Part shown: positions 13,408 to 22,425 of the stretch, piece after piece | How the letters are laid out: every line of letters begins with the position of its first letter | Position numbering within the stretch: position 1 is the first letter of the stretch | Assembly (NCBI GenBank): GCA_025363505.1 | Contig: JANYDV010000074.1 | Location: 1 to 23,304, forward strand | DNA length: 23,304 bases | DNA from: Bacteroidota bacterium | Lineage (GTDB): Bacteria; Bacteroidota; Ignavibacteria; Palsa-1295 | Direction of reading: 5' to 3' | Program-made: the position numbers and the translations under genes | The notes under the pieces: generated by a model | What the model was told of the DNA's origin: nothing | What the model saw: the letters and a program-made list of their open reading frames with translations, nothing else | The model's database searches: none

Positions 13408-15102
13408 ATGACACCACAGGTCCGGCTAAAATGTCTCCTACTTACGCTGATTATCCTCGGCAGTTCACACAGTTCATTTGCACAAACTCCTTCTTGGGTT
13501 TGGGCTAAAGGTGTTGATTCTCTTGCCACCTCCGCAATATCGGTTAGTGTCGCGACCGACAACGATGGTTATGTTGCTATCGGTGGATATTATTATGATA
13601 AGATAAGTATCGGAGGTACGGAGTTACCTTCGGTGGGAAAAGATCGGGCAAATTTTTTTCTAGCCCTGTATGATAAAACCGGTGTTTTGCAATGGGCAAA
13701 GAAGGTAGGGGATGTATTACCTTCACATGGAAATATTTTAAAAGTAGTAATTGACAGCAACCGGAATGTATTTGCATTTGGATATTATCAAGACTCAATA
13801 ATTTTTAATGACATTGAAGAACACTCGCCAAATTTTACTTCTATCTTTGGTGTAGGTTTTGATAAAAATGGAAGTCGGTTGTGGGTTAATACTTTGGCGA
13901 AGAATGTGAAACCCTATGACAATAATCATCAAAGTACTTATCAATTTGCTTCAGGAGAGATCAATGGCACCATTTATATTGCCGGTTCATTCGATGATTC
14001 ATTAATAGCCCCTTCAACAACTCATTCCAAACCGTTTATCTTAACTAAATCCGGAGTAAATAATTTCTTTCTTGCCTCATTCGATCAATTAGTCCAACTT
14101 GGGAGCATAGCCACATTCGAAGGCAGTGGGATTGTCAGTGCGCTTTGCGGACACTCAACCGGCACAACGACCACTGATGTGTTTATTGGAGCTACACAAA
14201 GTAGTGGTTCTCGACTACTGGTTGCCGAAATAAAAAACGATGGACAAATACTATGGACAGACACCGCATCATCGGGATATGGTCTGATTGGAGACATTGC
14301 TTTCAATCAAAGTAAAAACTCGCTATTTATTGCAGGTTCATTCGGTACTTCATTGACATTTGGCAATCATTCATTGGCAGCACACTCTTCATTTTTTGAT
14401 GGTTTTGTGCTAAAACTTTCCGATAAAGGTGAATTTAAATGGTTACAGCAAATCGGGGGAGACCGTGTTGACCAATGTTTTGGTGTAAGCTTTGATAATG
14501 ACGACAATGCCTATGCAATCGGATATTTCCAACAAAGTGCCAAATTCGGTACGACGACATTAAGCAACCCAAGCGATGCCCGTGCTAATATTGTTTTTAT
14601 TGCAAAGTATGACCTTGATGGAACACCTGTTTGGGCTATGCGCCCCACTGCGGGAGACAATTCCTCTTCAGTTGGAAATGCAATTGCAGTAAAAGCATTG
14701 CGTGATGGTCGAATTTTTGCAAACATTACCGGAAGTTATTTTTCAGAATGTCAATTTGGTAATACCCCTCCACTCAATGGCAATGGGTTTTTCCTTGCAA
14801 GTCTATTATTGAATGGCAGTACAAATGTGGTAGCTTCACACTCAGAGCATATCACTATAAAAGCATATCCAAATCCTGTAACGACTGAGGCTACGCTCGA
14901 ATTTTTGACAGACGAGACATCGGTAGTCGAGATTAATATTTCCGACGCCTTGGGCAGAAATATATTGCAATCCAAATTACCACTTGTCATGGGTAGTCAA
15001 TCTGTTAGGCTTGATGTAAGCAAACTACAAGAGGGAATATACTGCTGCGCCATTACTTGCGGTGCGAAGTATATTGGTTCTTCAAAGTTGATTGTTCGCT
15101 AA
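13408..15102 (+). CDS. Secreted seven-repeat beta-propeller-like protein with T9SS C-terminal sorting domain
   Basis: This 564-residue protein has a signal peptide (1-25, ending SSFAQ). Seven repeats follow at about residues 82, 145, 219, 270, 332, 396 and 460. Each has the pattern FFLALYDKTGVLQWAKKVG: hydrophobic strand, D/N-G turn, tryptophan strand; the third and seventh are degenerate. This resembles SBBP/beta-propeller repeats and seven copies suggest a seven-bladed propeller. The last 80 residues form a type IX secretion sorting domain, starting AYPNPVTTEATLEF and ending in SSKLIVR, so the protein is likely exported and attached to or released from the cell surface. A TTG at 13360 is in frame, but the ATG at 13408 gives a proper signal peptide. 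The ligand is unknown. Confidence 0.85.
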   Translation: MTPQVRLKCLLLTLIILGSSHSSFAQTPSWVWAKGVDSLATSAISVSVATDNDGYVAIGGYYYDKISIGGTELPSVGKDRANFFLALYDKTGVLQWAKKVGDVLPSHGNILKVVIDSNRNVFAFGYYQDSIIFNDIEEHSPNFTSIFGVGFDKNGSRLWVNTLAKNVKPYDNNHQSTYQFASGEINGTIYIAGSFDDSLIAPSTTHSKPFILTKSGVNNFFLASFDQLVQLGSIATFEGSGIVSALCGHSTGTTTTDVFIGATQSSGSRLLVAEIKNDGQILWTDTASSGYGLIGDIAFNQSKNSLFIAGSFGTSLTFGNHSLAAHSSFFDGFVLKLSDKGEFKWLQQIGGDRVDQCFGVSFDNDDNAYAIGYFQQSAKFGTTTLSNPSDARANIVFIAKYDLDGTPVWAMRPTAGDNSSSVGNAIAVKALRDGRIFANITGSYFSECQFGNTPPLNGNGFFLASLLLNGSTNVVASHSEHITIKAYPNPVTTEATLEFLTDETSVVEINISDALGRNILQSKLPLVMGSQSVRLDVSKLQEGIYCCAITCGAKYIGSSKLIVR

Positions 15103-15260
15103 GAATTTGTCTGAATCGTGCGAGCTTTTACTGTGGATTCTTATATTCTTCTCATATTTTTGAGCTATTGTCTTTAGGCTAAAACGCGCAGTTATAGGTT
15201 GAAACCTTCCTGCGGCTATACCGTTACACTTCGGTTCGTATCGTATATTTTCCATAATCT

Positions 15261-16589
15261 ATGAAAAAACTACTACTTTCCATTGCAATGGTCGGCACAC
15301 TTGTGTTGCAGAATGTATCTGCGCAAGTATTCAAACCGATCAAGTTTGAAGAATATGATCTGCCGAATGGCTTGCATATGATTCTCTATGAAGATCACAG
15401 TGCGCCGCGAGTTGCAGCCCGAGTCTATTATCATGTCGGCTCACACAACGAGCGCCCGGATAGAACAGGGTTTGCTCACTTTTTCGAGCATTTAATGTTC
15501 GAATCAACCGATCATATCAAACGTGGCGAATATGGCAAGTTGATCGAGGCAGTAGGTGGCGACCTCAATGCACACACTTCCTTCGATCGCACGTTCTATA
15601 ATGATGATGTACCCTCAAACTACCTCCGACAGGCTTTGTGGGCAGAGTCTGAGCGTATGCATTGGCTTCATGTTGATTCGATCGGTGTCGAGACTCAGCG
15701 TAAAGTCGTAAAAGAAGAGCGTCGCAATCGCTATGAAAACCAACCGTATGGTTCATTCTTCTTGAAGTTGATGGAATCGGTATTCCATACATCACAATAC
15801 TCATGGACTCCGATCGGATCAGCACAATATATTGACAAGGCGACGATCCAAGAATTTAAGGATTTCTACACACATTTTTATGTGCCGAATAATGCGACTG
15901 TTGTCGTCGCCGGTGATTTTAAGCCAGCCGACGCTAAACAGGCAGTCAAAGATTATTTCGGCGACATTCCTAAAGGTGGTGAGATTGATCGTTCGTATAC
16001 ACCTGAGCCGGCACAAACGGCTGAGCGCACCGTTGAGGTCAATGAAAAGATCACTCCGCTTCCGGCTATCGGTTATGCATGGAAGACTGTTGCAGAAGGT
16101 AACAAAGATCAGTATGCACTTGATCTTCTCGCAAATGTATTGATGCAAGGAAATAGCTCACGGTTGGTAAAACGTTTGAAGGATCAAGATCAATTGGTTG
16201 TCGAAGTTTCGCCGATTACACTCACGCTGGAAAAAGACGGAGTGTTTGGTGTGCTCGCAGTTGCCAATCAGGGGATAGAACTTACTAAGGTTCGTGTCGC
16301 CCTTGATGAAGAAATTTCGAAACTTCAAAAAGAGGGTATCTCTGAAGAAGAATTTCAGAAAGTTCGTAATCAAACAACGAAGGACATTGTCACTCAAGCT
16401 GCGAGTGCCGGAAGCATTGCATTCCAACTATCACATCAATATACACTTTTCCATGACACCAAACGTGTGAACACCGAGCTTGATCGCTATCTTGGCGTGA
16501 CCAAACAAGACATTCAACGTGTGGCAAAGCAGTATCTTACACCGACTTCTCGTTCGGTGATCATCTACACCGTTCCTAAAAACCAATAA
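15261..16589 (+). CDS. Exported M16 zinc peptidase, catalytic subunit
   Basis: This 442-residue periplasmic metallopeptidase of the insulinase/PqqL type has a signal peptide at 1-22 (NVSAQ). The inverted zinc motif HFFEH is at 73-77, and E153 in VVKEERR lies 76 residues later, the usual place for the third zinc ligand. The N-terminal M16 half runs to about 240 and the inactive C-terminal M16 half fills the rest. It is followed 20 bases later by an M16 gene lacking the zinc motif; such pairs form heterodimers that degrade peptides in a closed chamber. A TATATTTT sequence just upstream is one base from the TAnnTTTG promoter box. Confidence 0.94.
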   Translation: MKKLLLSIAMVGTLVLQNVSAQVFKPIKFEEYDLPNGLHMILYEDHSAPRVAARVYYHVGSHNERPDRTGFAHFFEHLMFESTDHIKRGEYGKLIEAVGGDLNAHTSFDRTFYNDDVPSNYLRQALWAESERMHWLHVDSIGVETQRKVVKEERRNRYENQPYGSFFLKLMESVFHTSQYSWTPIGSAQYIDKATIQEFKDFYTHFYVPNNATVVVAGDFKPADAKQAVKDYFGDIPKGGEIDRSYTPEPAQTAERTVEVNEKITPLPAIGYAWKTVAEGNKDQYALDLLANVLMQGNSSRLVKRLKDQDQLVVEVSPITLTLEKDGVFGVLAVANQGIELTKVRVALDEEISKLQKEGISEEEFQKVRNQTTKDIVTQAASAGSIAFQLSHQYTLFHDTKRVNTELDRYLGVTKQDIQRVAKQYLTPTSRSVIIYTVPKNQ

Positions 16590-16609
16590 GCACGGAGTAT
16601 AACATCACC

Positions 16610-18718
16610 ATGAATATTACATCTATGAAGAATTTTATTGTACTAATCGTCAGCGCCTTTGTAATTTTTGGCGCATCCGCATCTGAGGCACAGATTGATC
16701 GTTCGAAGAAACCGGAACCCGGTCCGCTTCCGAAATCAATCTCGTCATCATTCAATGAGATCAAACTCAAGAATGGTTTACGTATCGTGGTCGTCGAAGA
16801 TCACAAACAACCGTTAGTCTATTTTCGCGCATTAGTCCTAAGTGGTAATGCACAAGATGGAAACACGATCGGTGCGGCAGCGGCAGTGAGTTCGCTCCTT
16901 GAAAAGGGAACAAAGACGATGTCTGCCGATGACATTGCCAAGAAACTTGATTTCTATGGCGCAACCATTGGTACCGGATCAACCGTCGATGACATCAACA
17001 TTACTGTCGGTTGTTTAAAACGCGATCTCGATAAAGTACTTCCGGTCTATGCCGATGTTATGAAAAATCCACTTTTCGCATCTGACGAAATCGAAAAGTA
17101 CAAGACCGAACAGCTTTCAAATTTGAAATCTGCCAGACAAAGTCCCGCTGAACTTGGTCGCAAAATGGGAAGAAAACTTCTTTATGATGCGCATCCATAC
17201 GGGTATTTTCAGACAGAGACTTCGATCAAAGCATTGTCATCTGAGGTGTTAAAGAATTGGCATAAAGATCATTTCTCAGCAGAAAATACTATTATCGCTG
17301 TTGTCGGTGATATTACTGAGAAAGAAATCAAGCCATTGATAGAAAAATACTTCGGAGATTGGCAAAAAGGGGCTTACCATCAACCGAGTTATATCCCTCT
17401 TGCCGAGTCTCAAGGAATGTCTATTACTTTAGTTGATCGTCCGGGTTCGGCACAATCGAGCATTCGCCTACAACGCTTGGGTTTGCCGGTAACCAGTCCC
17501 GATTTTGATCGCGCAAGTCTTGTTGCTTCTATTTTCGCCGGTAACGGTGTGATCGGTTTCCAAAACCGTCTATTCCAAAATATTCGCGAGAAGCATGGTT
17601 ATACCTATACTCCCGGTGGATCATTAACAAAGTCTATTGATCGCGGTGTGTTGGTTGCTGTTGCCGAAGTAAGAAATTCTGTGACTGATTCCGCACTCGA
17701 CCAAATGTTACTTGAGTATCGCCGACTCTCTCAAGAGAAAATTACAGATCAGGAATTAACATTTGCGAAAGGTTTGATTGCCGGTAAATTTATGATGGAT
17801 CTTGCTGATCCGCAAAATACCAGTGCTCTTACGCTCTCAACAATCGAGTACGGTTTGCCAAAAGACTATTATGCGACTTATCCTGATCGCATCTCGAAGT
17901 TTACTGCTGCTGAATTGCAGGAAGTAGCTTCGAGGGTCTATCCTCCGAATGATCTTCATGTGATTGTCATTGGTGATGCATCACAAGTACTTCCGAAGCT
18001 TCAGCGCTTTGGCAAGGTCACTGTTTATGATCTTGATTTCAATCTTGTCAAAGATGTGAAAAAAGCAATGGCACCGACGAAAATGTCTCTTGACCAGGTA
18101 CTTGAGAAAATGTATAGTGGTCTGAATAAGTCTGCAATGGAACAGCTTAAAAGCAGAGCAACTAACGGCTCTGTGACACTTGAGTTAGCCGGTAAGCCGG
18201 CGAAGGGTACTATCGAGGTTCTCGAAGCACCCGCACATAAAAAGTATCAGAAGGTTGATCTTGGGGGTCCATATCAGATCGAGACACGCATCGACGGTAC
18301 GAACGTTTATATGTCCTATCCCGGTGGTGCAGGTCCCGCTGACCCTGAAACCGCGAAAGAAGAACTTTCAAACTCGGTATTCAATCAGGAGTTACATCTC
18401 AAAGACCCAGGTTATGATGTGAAGTTGCTTGGAGTTTCTGCTGTTCCGGCAGGAGTTGCTTACGCAATTGAGGTCAATAAGCCGACCGGTACTAAAGAGA
18501 ATTGGTATATTGATACAGTCACCGGTTACGTCACACGTCGCGAACATTTTGGTGCAAATGGCGTATCAAGTGAAGATTTCAGCAATTTCAAGGTAATTGA
18601 TGGTATTCCTTATGCCTTCTCGGTCGTTACTCGTGGCGGCGGGGATAACATTCTTGAAATTAATTCTATCAAGCACAACGTTACTGTAGATGAAAAGCTT
18701 TTTGCTCCCAAGCAATAA
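16610..18718 (+). CDS. Inactive M16 partner subunit fused to a C-terminal LolA-like domain
   Basis: This 702-residue exported protein has a signal peptide ending SASEAQ (start at 16610, or at 16625 with MKNFIVL). Residues 45-485 are two M16 halves without the zinc motif: the HxxEH position reads AAAAVSSLLEKGT. It keeps the R326/Y333 pair in REKHGYTY, the mark of non-catalytic M16 subunits that complete the partner's active site. Residues about 493-702 are an added beta-rich domain. Its NWYIDTVTGYVTRREHF, FKVIDGIPYAFSV and final DEKLFAPKQ resemble LolA/outer-membrane lipoprotein-sorting-like or DUF4292-type domains. It is co-transcribed with the catalytic subunit. The added domain may bind lipid or lipopeptide, or tether the complex (inference). 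Confidence 0.88.
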   Translation: MNITSMKNFIVLIVSAFVIFGASASEAQIDRSKKPEPGPLPKSISSSFNEIKLKNGLRIVVVEDHKQPLVYFRALVLSGNAQDGNTIGAAAAVSSLLEKGTKTMSADDIAKKLDFYGATIGTGSTVDDINITVGCLKRDLDKVLPVYADVMKNPLFASDEIEKYKTEQLSNLKSARQSPAELGRKMGRKLLYDAHPYGYFQTETSIKALSSEVLKNWHKDHFSAENTIIAVVGDITEKEIKPLIEKYFGDWQKGAYHQPSYIPLAESQGMSITLVDRPGSAQSSIRLQRLGLPVTSPDFDRASLVASIFAGNGVIGFQNRLFQNIREKHGYTYTPGGSLTKSIDRGVLVAVAEVRNSVTDSALDQMLLEYRRLSQEKITDQELTFAKGLIAGKFMMDLADPQNTSALTLSTIEYGLPKDYYATYPDRISKFTAAELQEVASRVYPPNDLHVIVIGDASQVLPKLQRFGKVTVYDLDFNLVKDVKKAMAPTKMSLDQVLEKMYSGLNKSAMEQLKSRATNGSVTLELAGKPAKGTIEVLEAPAHKKYQKVDLGGPYQIETRIDGTNVYMSYPGGAGPADPETAKEELSNSVFNQELHLKDPGYDVKLLGVSAVPAGVAYAIEVNKPTGTKENWYIDTVTGYVTRREHFGANGVSSEDFSNFKVIDGIPYAFSVVTRGGGDNILEINSIKHNVTVDEKLFAPKQ

Positions 18719-18752
18719 AGTAATACCCCATCATTTTTCTTGGTTGACAATC

Positions 18753-18792
18753 AACGGCAGATACTCAAATGTTCTGCCGTTTGTTGTTTTTT
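18753..18792 (+). terminator. Rho-independent terminator after the M16 pair
   Basis: A perfect 9-bp stem (AACGGCAGA at 18753-18761 with TCTGCCGTT at 18773-18781) has an 11-base loop and is followed by a T-rich tail ending in six Ts. It lies 34 bases after the stop of the M16 partner gene and closes that operon. Confidence 0.85.
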
Positions 18793-18829
18793 CTAATCAA
18801 AACACTTTTTAGATTAACGAAAATCAAGT

Positions 18830-19666
18830 ATGATGATGAATATTTCAAATCGCATTTTTTGTATCGCTCTATTGATATCCACGTTCACCGTTGTTGGCTG
18901 CGGAACAGGCGTGAATTTGTTATCCAAGTCTGATGATATTCAACTTGGTCAGAAAATGCAGGCACAGATCGCCGCTGATCCTGCTCATTATCCGGTTCTG
19001 AATAATCCTAACGTAACCAGCTATATTCAAGGCATTGTCAATACGATCGTTTCTTCGCCCAATGTCAAGAATAAAGACTTTCGTTATGTCGCAACAGTCA
19101 TTAACGACGATAAAACAGTGAACGCGTTTGCCGTACCCGGCGGACCAATCTATGTCTATACAGGTCTCTTAAAATTTATTGACAACGAAGCGACCCTTGC
19201 CGGTATTCTGGCTCATGAGATCACACACGTTGATCATCGCCATTCTTCCGAGCAAATATCCCAGCAGTATGGACTCCAAATTTTGTCATCAGTCATTGTT
19301 GGTCAGACTGCCAACAATGGTATTCTTTCGCAAATTGTTGAATATACAACCGCCGCAGGAGGTGCATTAGCATCACTGAGATTTAGTCGTAATGACGAGC
19401 GTGATGCTGATAAAACATCTTTTGAAGATTTAATGGCACTTCCGGGACGTCCATGGTACCCTGCAGGGATTAAGTATTTTATGATCAAGACTGTCCCGAT
19501 GGAAGGAAAAGGCTCCACATCTTTTTCAAAAAACTTTTCAACCCACCCACCCTCACAAGAGCGTTTAGATGCTGTAAATAAGCAAGCCAAAGACGCGAAA
19601 CTCCCCGAACCGAACGAAAATCAATTAAAGTCCGGCGAATTGCAAAGAATGAAGGCTATGTTATAG
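18830..19666 (+). CDS. M48 family metallopeptidase lipoprotein
   Basis: This 278-residue zinc endopeptidase resembles periplasmic BepA/LoiP/YcaL. The lipoprotein signal ends VVGC with C24 lipidated. The zinc motif HEITH is at 129-133, with E190 in RNDERDAD as third ligand. AFAVPGGPIYVYTGLL upstream is the conserved strand and cap of the family, and the STHPPSQERL motif near the C-terminus (H239) is also typical. There is no TPR domain, so it is the short LoiP-like form. Likely role: clearing misassembled outer-membrane or envelope proteins. Three tandem ATGs make the exact start uncertain by two residues. It sits after the M16 terminator and has no visible Shine-Dalgarno. Confidence 0.94.
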   Translation: MMMNISNRIFCIALLISTFTVVGCGTGVNLLSKSDDIQLGQKMQAQIAADPAHYPVLNNPNVTSYIQGIVNTIVSSPNVKNKDFRYVATVINDDKTVNAFAVPGGPIYVYTGLLKFIDNEATLAGILAHEITHVDHRHSSEQISQQYGLQILSSVIVGQTANNGILSQIVEYTTAAGGALASLRFSRNDERDADKTSFEDLMALPGRPWYPAGIKYFMIKTVPMEGKGSTSFSKNFSTHPPSQERLDAVNKQAKDAKLPEPNENQLKSGELQRMKAML

Positions 19667-19750
19667 TAACTTTCTGTTTCGAGAAGTGTTTCTTATAGTG
19701 TGAGGTTCATCAACTCTACTATATCAATTGATCATCATTCGGTCTCAGAA

Positions 19751-21832
19751 ATGACGAGAAGGATATTATTCGTCGTTTTTTTACTAAGTTTTGGTTTTTT
19801 TCCGAAACACTCCTTTGCACTTATTTCTTCCAAAGACACCATCGACTTTGGTAATGTAAAAATTGGGTTGCCTCGGCAGAGTACGGCTATCATCACTAAT
19901 GATGCGGTTACGACCATTGATGTTAGTGACATCAGGATCATCACGATGATTTCGGTGCCGAGTGAATTCACCTTTATTTCGATCCTCAATGTACCCCTGA
20001 CTCTTATATCAGGTGAAGCGCGACAAATAATTCTTCGATGCAGACCCATAGCTGTCGGCGTACGAACAGCTGTACTACAAATGATCACTACTACTAATGA
20101 TACACTGTCAGTAGTTTTAAAGGTCAATGGCACGACGATCCAACCTGATGTTCTTATTGATCCTCCTTCGATTGATTTTGGTATTCGTCTTCCCGGGCAG
20201 GTGATTGATACGACATTTATCGTGACATCAATCGGACCCGATAGTGCTACTATTCAAAATTATTCTGTTGCAAATGATAACGGTGCGATCTATTTTGACA
20301 TCGTTCCTGACGACCCAACGATACAACTGCCTCTTGTGCTTACTGTTGGTAAGTCAATGAAATTTCACGCTCATTTCAATACATCGCTTGCGCAAAAAAG
20401 CTATACAGGACATGCGGAGATATTAGGCATCGTCAGTGGCTCTACTACCTGCTTTTTTGAAGGGCGAGTTGGCTTGCCCGATATTTCGGTCTCACCTGGA
20501 ATCTTAGATTTTGGTATTTTACCTCTTGGCAGTTCACTCGATAGTGTTATTGTCCTCAAGAATACCGGTGAAGTAGCTGCACACATTCAAACAATTTCAA
20601 ACCCGAATACTCCGTTTTCGCTAAAGAATCCACCTCCGGCTTTCGATATTCAGCCGGGGGATTCGGCAAAGATTGTTGTTTCAGTGTTTGCTACGAAAAC
20701 GGGAACATATAGTGCGCCAATTGATATATTAGAAAAATCGCCGGGAGTAACAGGGGTCAATAAGTCCATGTTGCTCGAAGTGCGAGTTGTACCACAAGTA
20801 TTATCTGCAACAGTAACAAAAACTATTGATGTTGCTTGCGGTTTAGATTCTGTATATTCATTTACTTACATTCTTCGTGATACCGGTGCATATTCCATTG
20901 TTGTTGATGGCTTATTCTCAACCAATACTTCACTCACTATACCAACAGGAGTCTTTCCTGATAGCCTACACCCTTCGACGATAAAATCACTTCAGCTCCA
21001 ATTTCATTGTGATAGTACATCAATTCAGGATTCATTCATTGTCATTACAGTACAAGCTTACGGAAAACCATTGCTGTATGATACAATAAAAATTCATATC
21101 ATTGAACGTACTCAACCCGTAGTATTACAGCGTTCAATTATCAATTCCAGCAATAACATTGTTGTAAAAATCGCAACAGATTTGACGTTATACAAACTAT
21201 CGAGCGTTCGTTTCTTAATTTCGATCAGTCCGAGTGATGTTGCTGAATTACTAGCAGATAGCATTATCTCGTCAATACCCGGGGCTACAATACATCTCAC
21301 GAATGTGAGTGCAGGTAAGTATGAAGTGCTCATTTCTTCAAAAGCGGCTACATACCTTTCAAATTTTGATTCGCTTTTTTCATTCGCACTAACATATTAT
21401 ATCTCGACAGATACTATTGCTACGGTAGTTGTTCAAACGATTGCTGATGAAAAATTGGGGTGTCTGAACTTTGAGCCTGATAGCGTAAAAGTGATAACCC
21501 CGCCAAATTGTGCGAATGGCCTTCTCAGGGCAGCACTTCGCAATGAATTCTTAATCGACGATTTTCATTTTTTGGCAAACCCTATTACTGCTACTACGAT
21601 TGTCCCGATTTTTTCTTTGCATAAAGATGCTTCGCTCAGAGCAGAGTTTTATAATTCAAAGGGTGTTGGTGTTATGACTGTGAATTACCCGTACCAATCT
21701 GCATTGAATGACCTGCAATTTTCGATAGATGTATCTTCACTACCTGCGGGTGCATATTATCTTAGAATTTCTGCTACTGATCTTTTAAGTAATCGTGGTG
21801 CCGTTTCTCAGCCATTCATCATTCAGCGATAA
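19751..21832 (+). CDS. Secreted ASH/choice-of-anchor-D repeat protein with T9SS sorting domain
   Basis: This 693-residue secreted protein has a signal peptide at 1-23 (ending KHSFA). Three immunoglobulin-like repeats of about 110 residues each start with a DFG strand at 32, 142 and 253 (IDFGNVKIG, IDFGIRLPG, LDFGILPLG). This is the ASH/DUF1573 'choice-of-anchor D' pattern. A less regular beta region follows (about 370-590) with a few cysteines. The end, about 600-693, looks like a T9SS sorting domain: FLANPITATTIVP, then FYNSKGVGVM, then SSLPAGAYYLRIS. It is likely a surface structural or adhesive protein; no enzymatic motif is seen. A GTG at 19700 is in frame, but ATG at 19751 gives a clean signal peptide. 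The next gene begins five bases after its stop. Confidence 0.85.
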   Translation: MTRRILFVVFLLSFGFFPKHSFALISSKDTIDFGNVKIGLPRQSTAIITNDAVTTIDVSDIRIITMISVPSEFTFISILNVPLTLISGEARQIILRCRPIAVGVRTAVLQMITTTNDTLSVVLKVNGTTIQPDVLIDPPSIDFGIRLPGQVIDTTFIVTSIGPDSATIQNYSVANDNGAIYFDIVPDDPTIQLPLVLTVGKSMKFHAHFNTSLAQKSYTGHAEILGIVSGSTTCFFEGRVGLPDISVSPGILDFGILPLGSSLDSVIVLKNTGEVAAHIQTISNPNTPFSLKNPPPAFDIQPGDSAKIVVSVFATKTGTYSAPIDILEKSPGVTGVNKSMLLEVRVVPQVLSATVTKTIDVACGLDSVYSFTYILRDTGAYSIVVDGLFSTNTSLTIPTGVFPDSLHPSTIKSLQLQFHCDSTSIQDSFIVITVQAYGKPLLYDTIKIHIIERTQPVVLQRSIINSSNNIVVKIATDLTLYKLSSVRFLISISPSDVAELLADSIISSIPGATIHLTNVSAGKYEVLISSKAATYLSNFDSLFSFALTYYISTDTIATVVVQTIADEKLGCLNFEPDSVKVITPPNCANGLLRAALRNEFLIDDFHFLANPITATTIVPIFSLHKDASLRAEFYNSKGVGVMTVNYPYQSALNDLQFSIDVSSLPAGAYYLRISATDLLSNRGAVSQPFIIQR

Positions 21833-21837
21833 TCTCT

Positions 21838-22425
21838 TTGACTGATAGTATTACTACTGTTCGAGATACGCTTCGTAAAGAAGCACTGGTTCGTCGGAAC
21901 GACCTTGCCGAGCATCTTCATTTTGCATTTTCTCATTTGATTAGAAATACTGTTCTTGCATTGATAGACGAGTTGGAAGTTTCAGTCGTGCATTGTTATC
22001 TAAGCTTTCGCTCGGAAGTAGAAACAATGAGTTTAGTCAGAGCAATGGAAAGTAGTAGCCTTCAGGTGATTGCTCCGGTAGTTGTTGAAGATGGTGTTGA
22101 GTCAAATATGAAACACTACCAACTATCAAAAATACTCACGACTGGGCTCTATGGTATTCCAGAACCTGAACCTAATATCCCTGCTGATATTCATTCAATC
22201 GAAATGGTGATCGTCCCGATTGTTGCGTATGATGGTACCGGCACGAGGCTCGGATACGGAAAAGGGTTTTATGATAGATTCCTTGCGGAAATCAATCCTT
22301 CTGCCAAGCGAATAGGCTTGGCTTTCAGCGTTCAAGAAGTTGATGAAATTCCAAGATTAGCGCATGATCAACAGCTCGATATGATCATTACCGAAAGCGG
22401 TATTGTTCACACCGAACGTTATTAA
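21838..22425 (+). CDS. 5-formyltetrahydrofolate cyclo-ligase
   Basis: This 195-residue cytosolic enzyme converts 5-formyl-THF to 5,10-methenyl-THF with ATP, salvaging the folate pool. The hallmark GYGKGFYDRF at 139-148 binds phosphate and substrate. The N-terminal TLRKEALVRR supplies the conserved basic residues, and VIVPIVAYDGTGTRLGYG is the usual run-in. The start codon is TTG at 21838: it gives MTDSITTVRDTLRKE, and no ATG occurs before residue 64. The gene lies five bases after the ASH-protein stop, so it is probably read through from that gene. Its TAA overlaps the polA stop by four bases in convergent orientation. Confidence 0.93.
   Translation: MTDSITTVRDTLRKEALVRRNDLAEHLHFAFSHLIRNTVLALIDELEVSVVHCYLSFRSEVETMSLVRAMESSSLQVIAPVVVEDGVESNMKHYQLSKILTTGLYGIPEPEPNIPADIHSIEMVIVPIVAYDGTGTRLGYGKGFYDRFLAEINPSAKRIGLAFSVQEVDEIPRLAHDQQLDMIITESGIVHTERY

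Noticed and set aside
19723..19732. Palindrome ATCAATTGAT ahead of the ASH-repeat gene
   Set aside because: Ten AT-rich bases, expected by chance at this composition; nothing else supports an operator.
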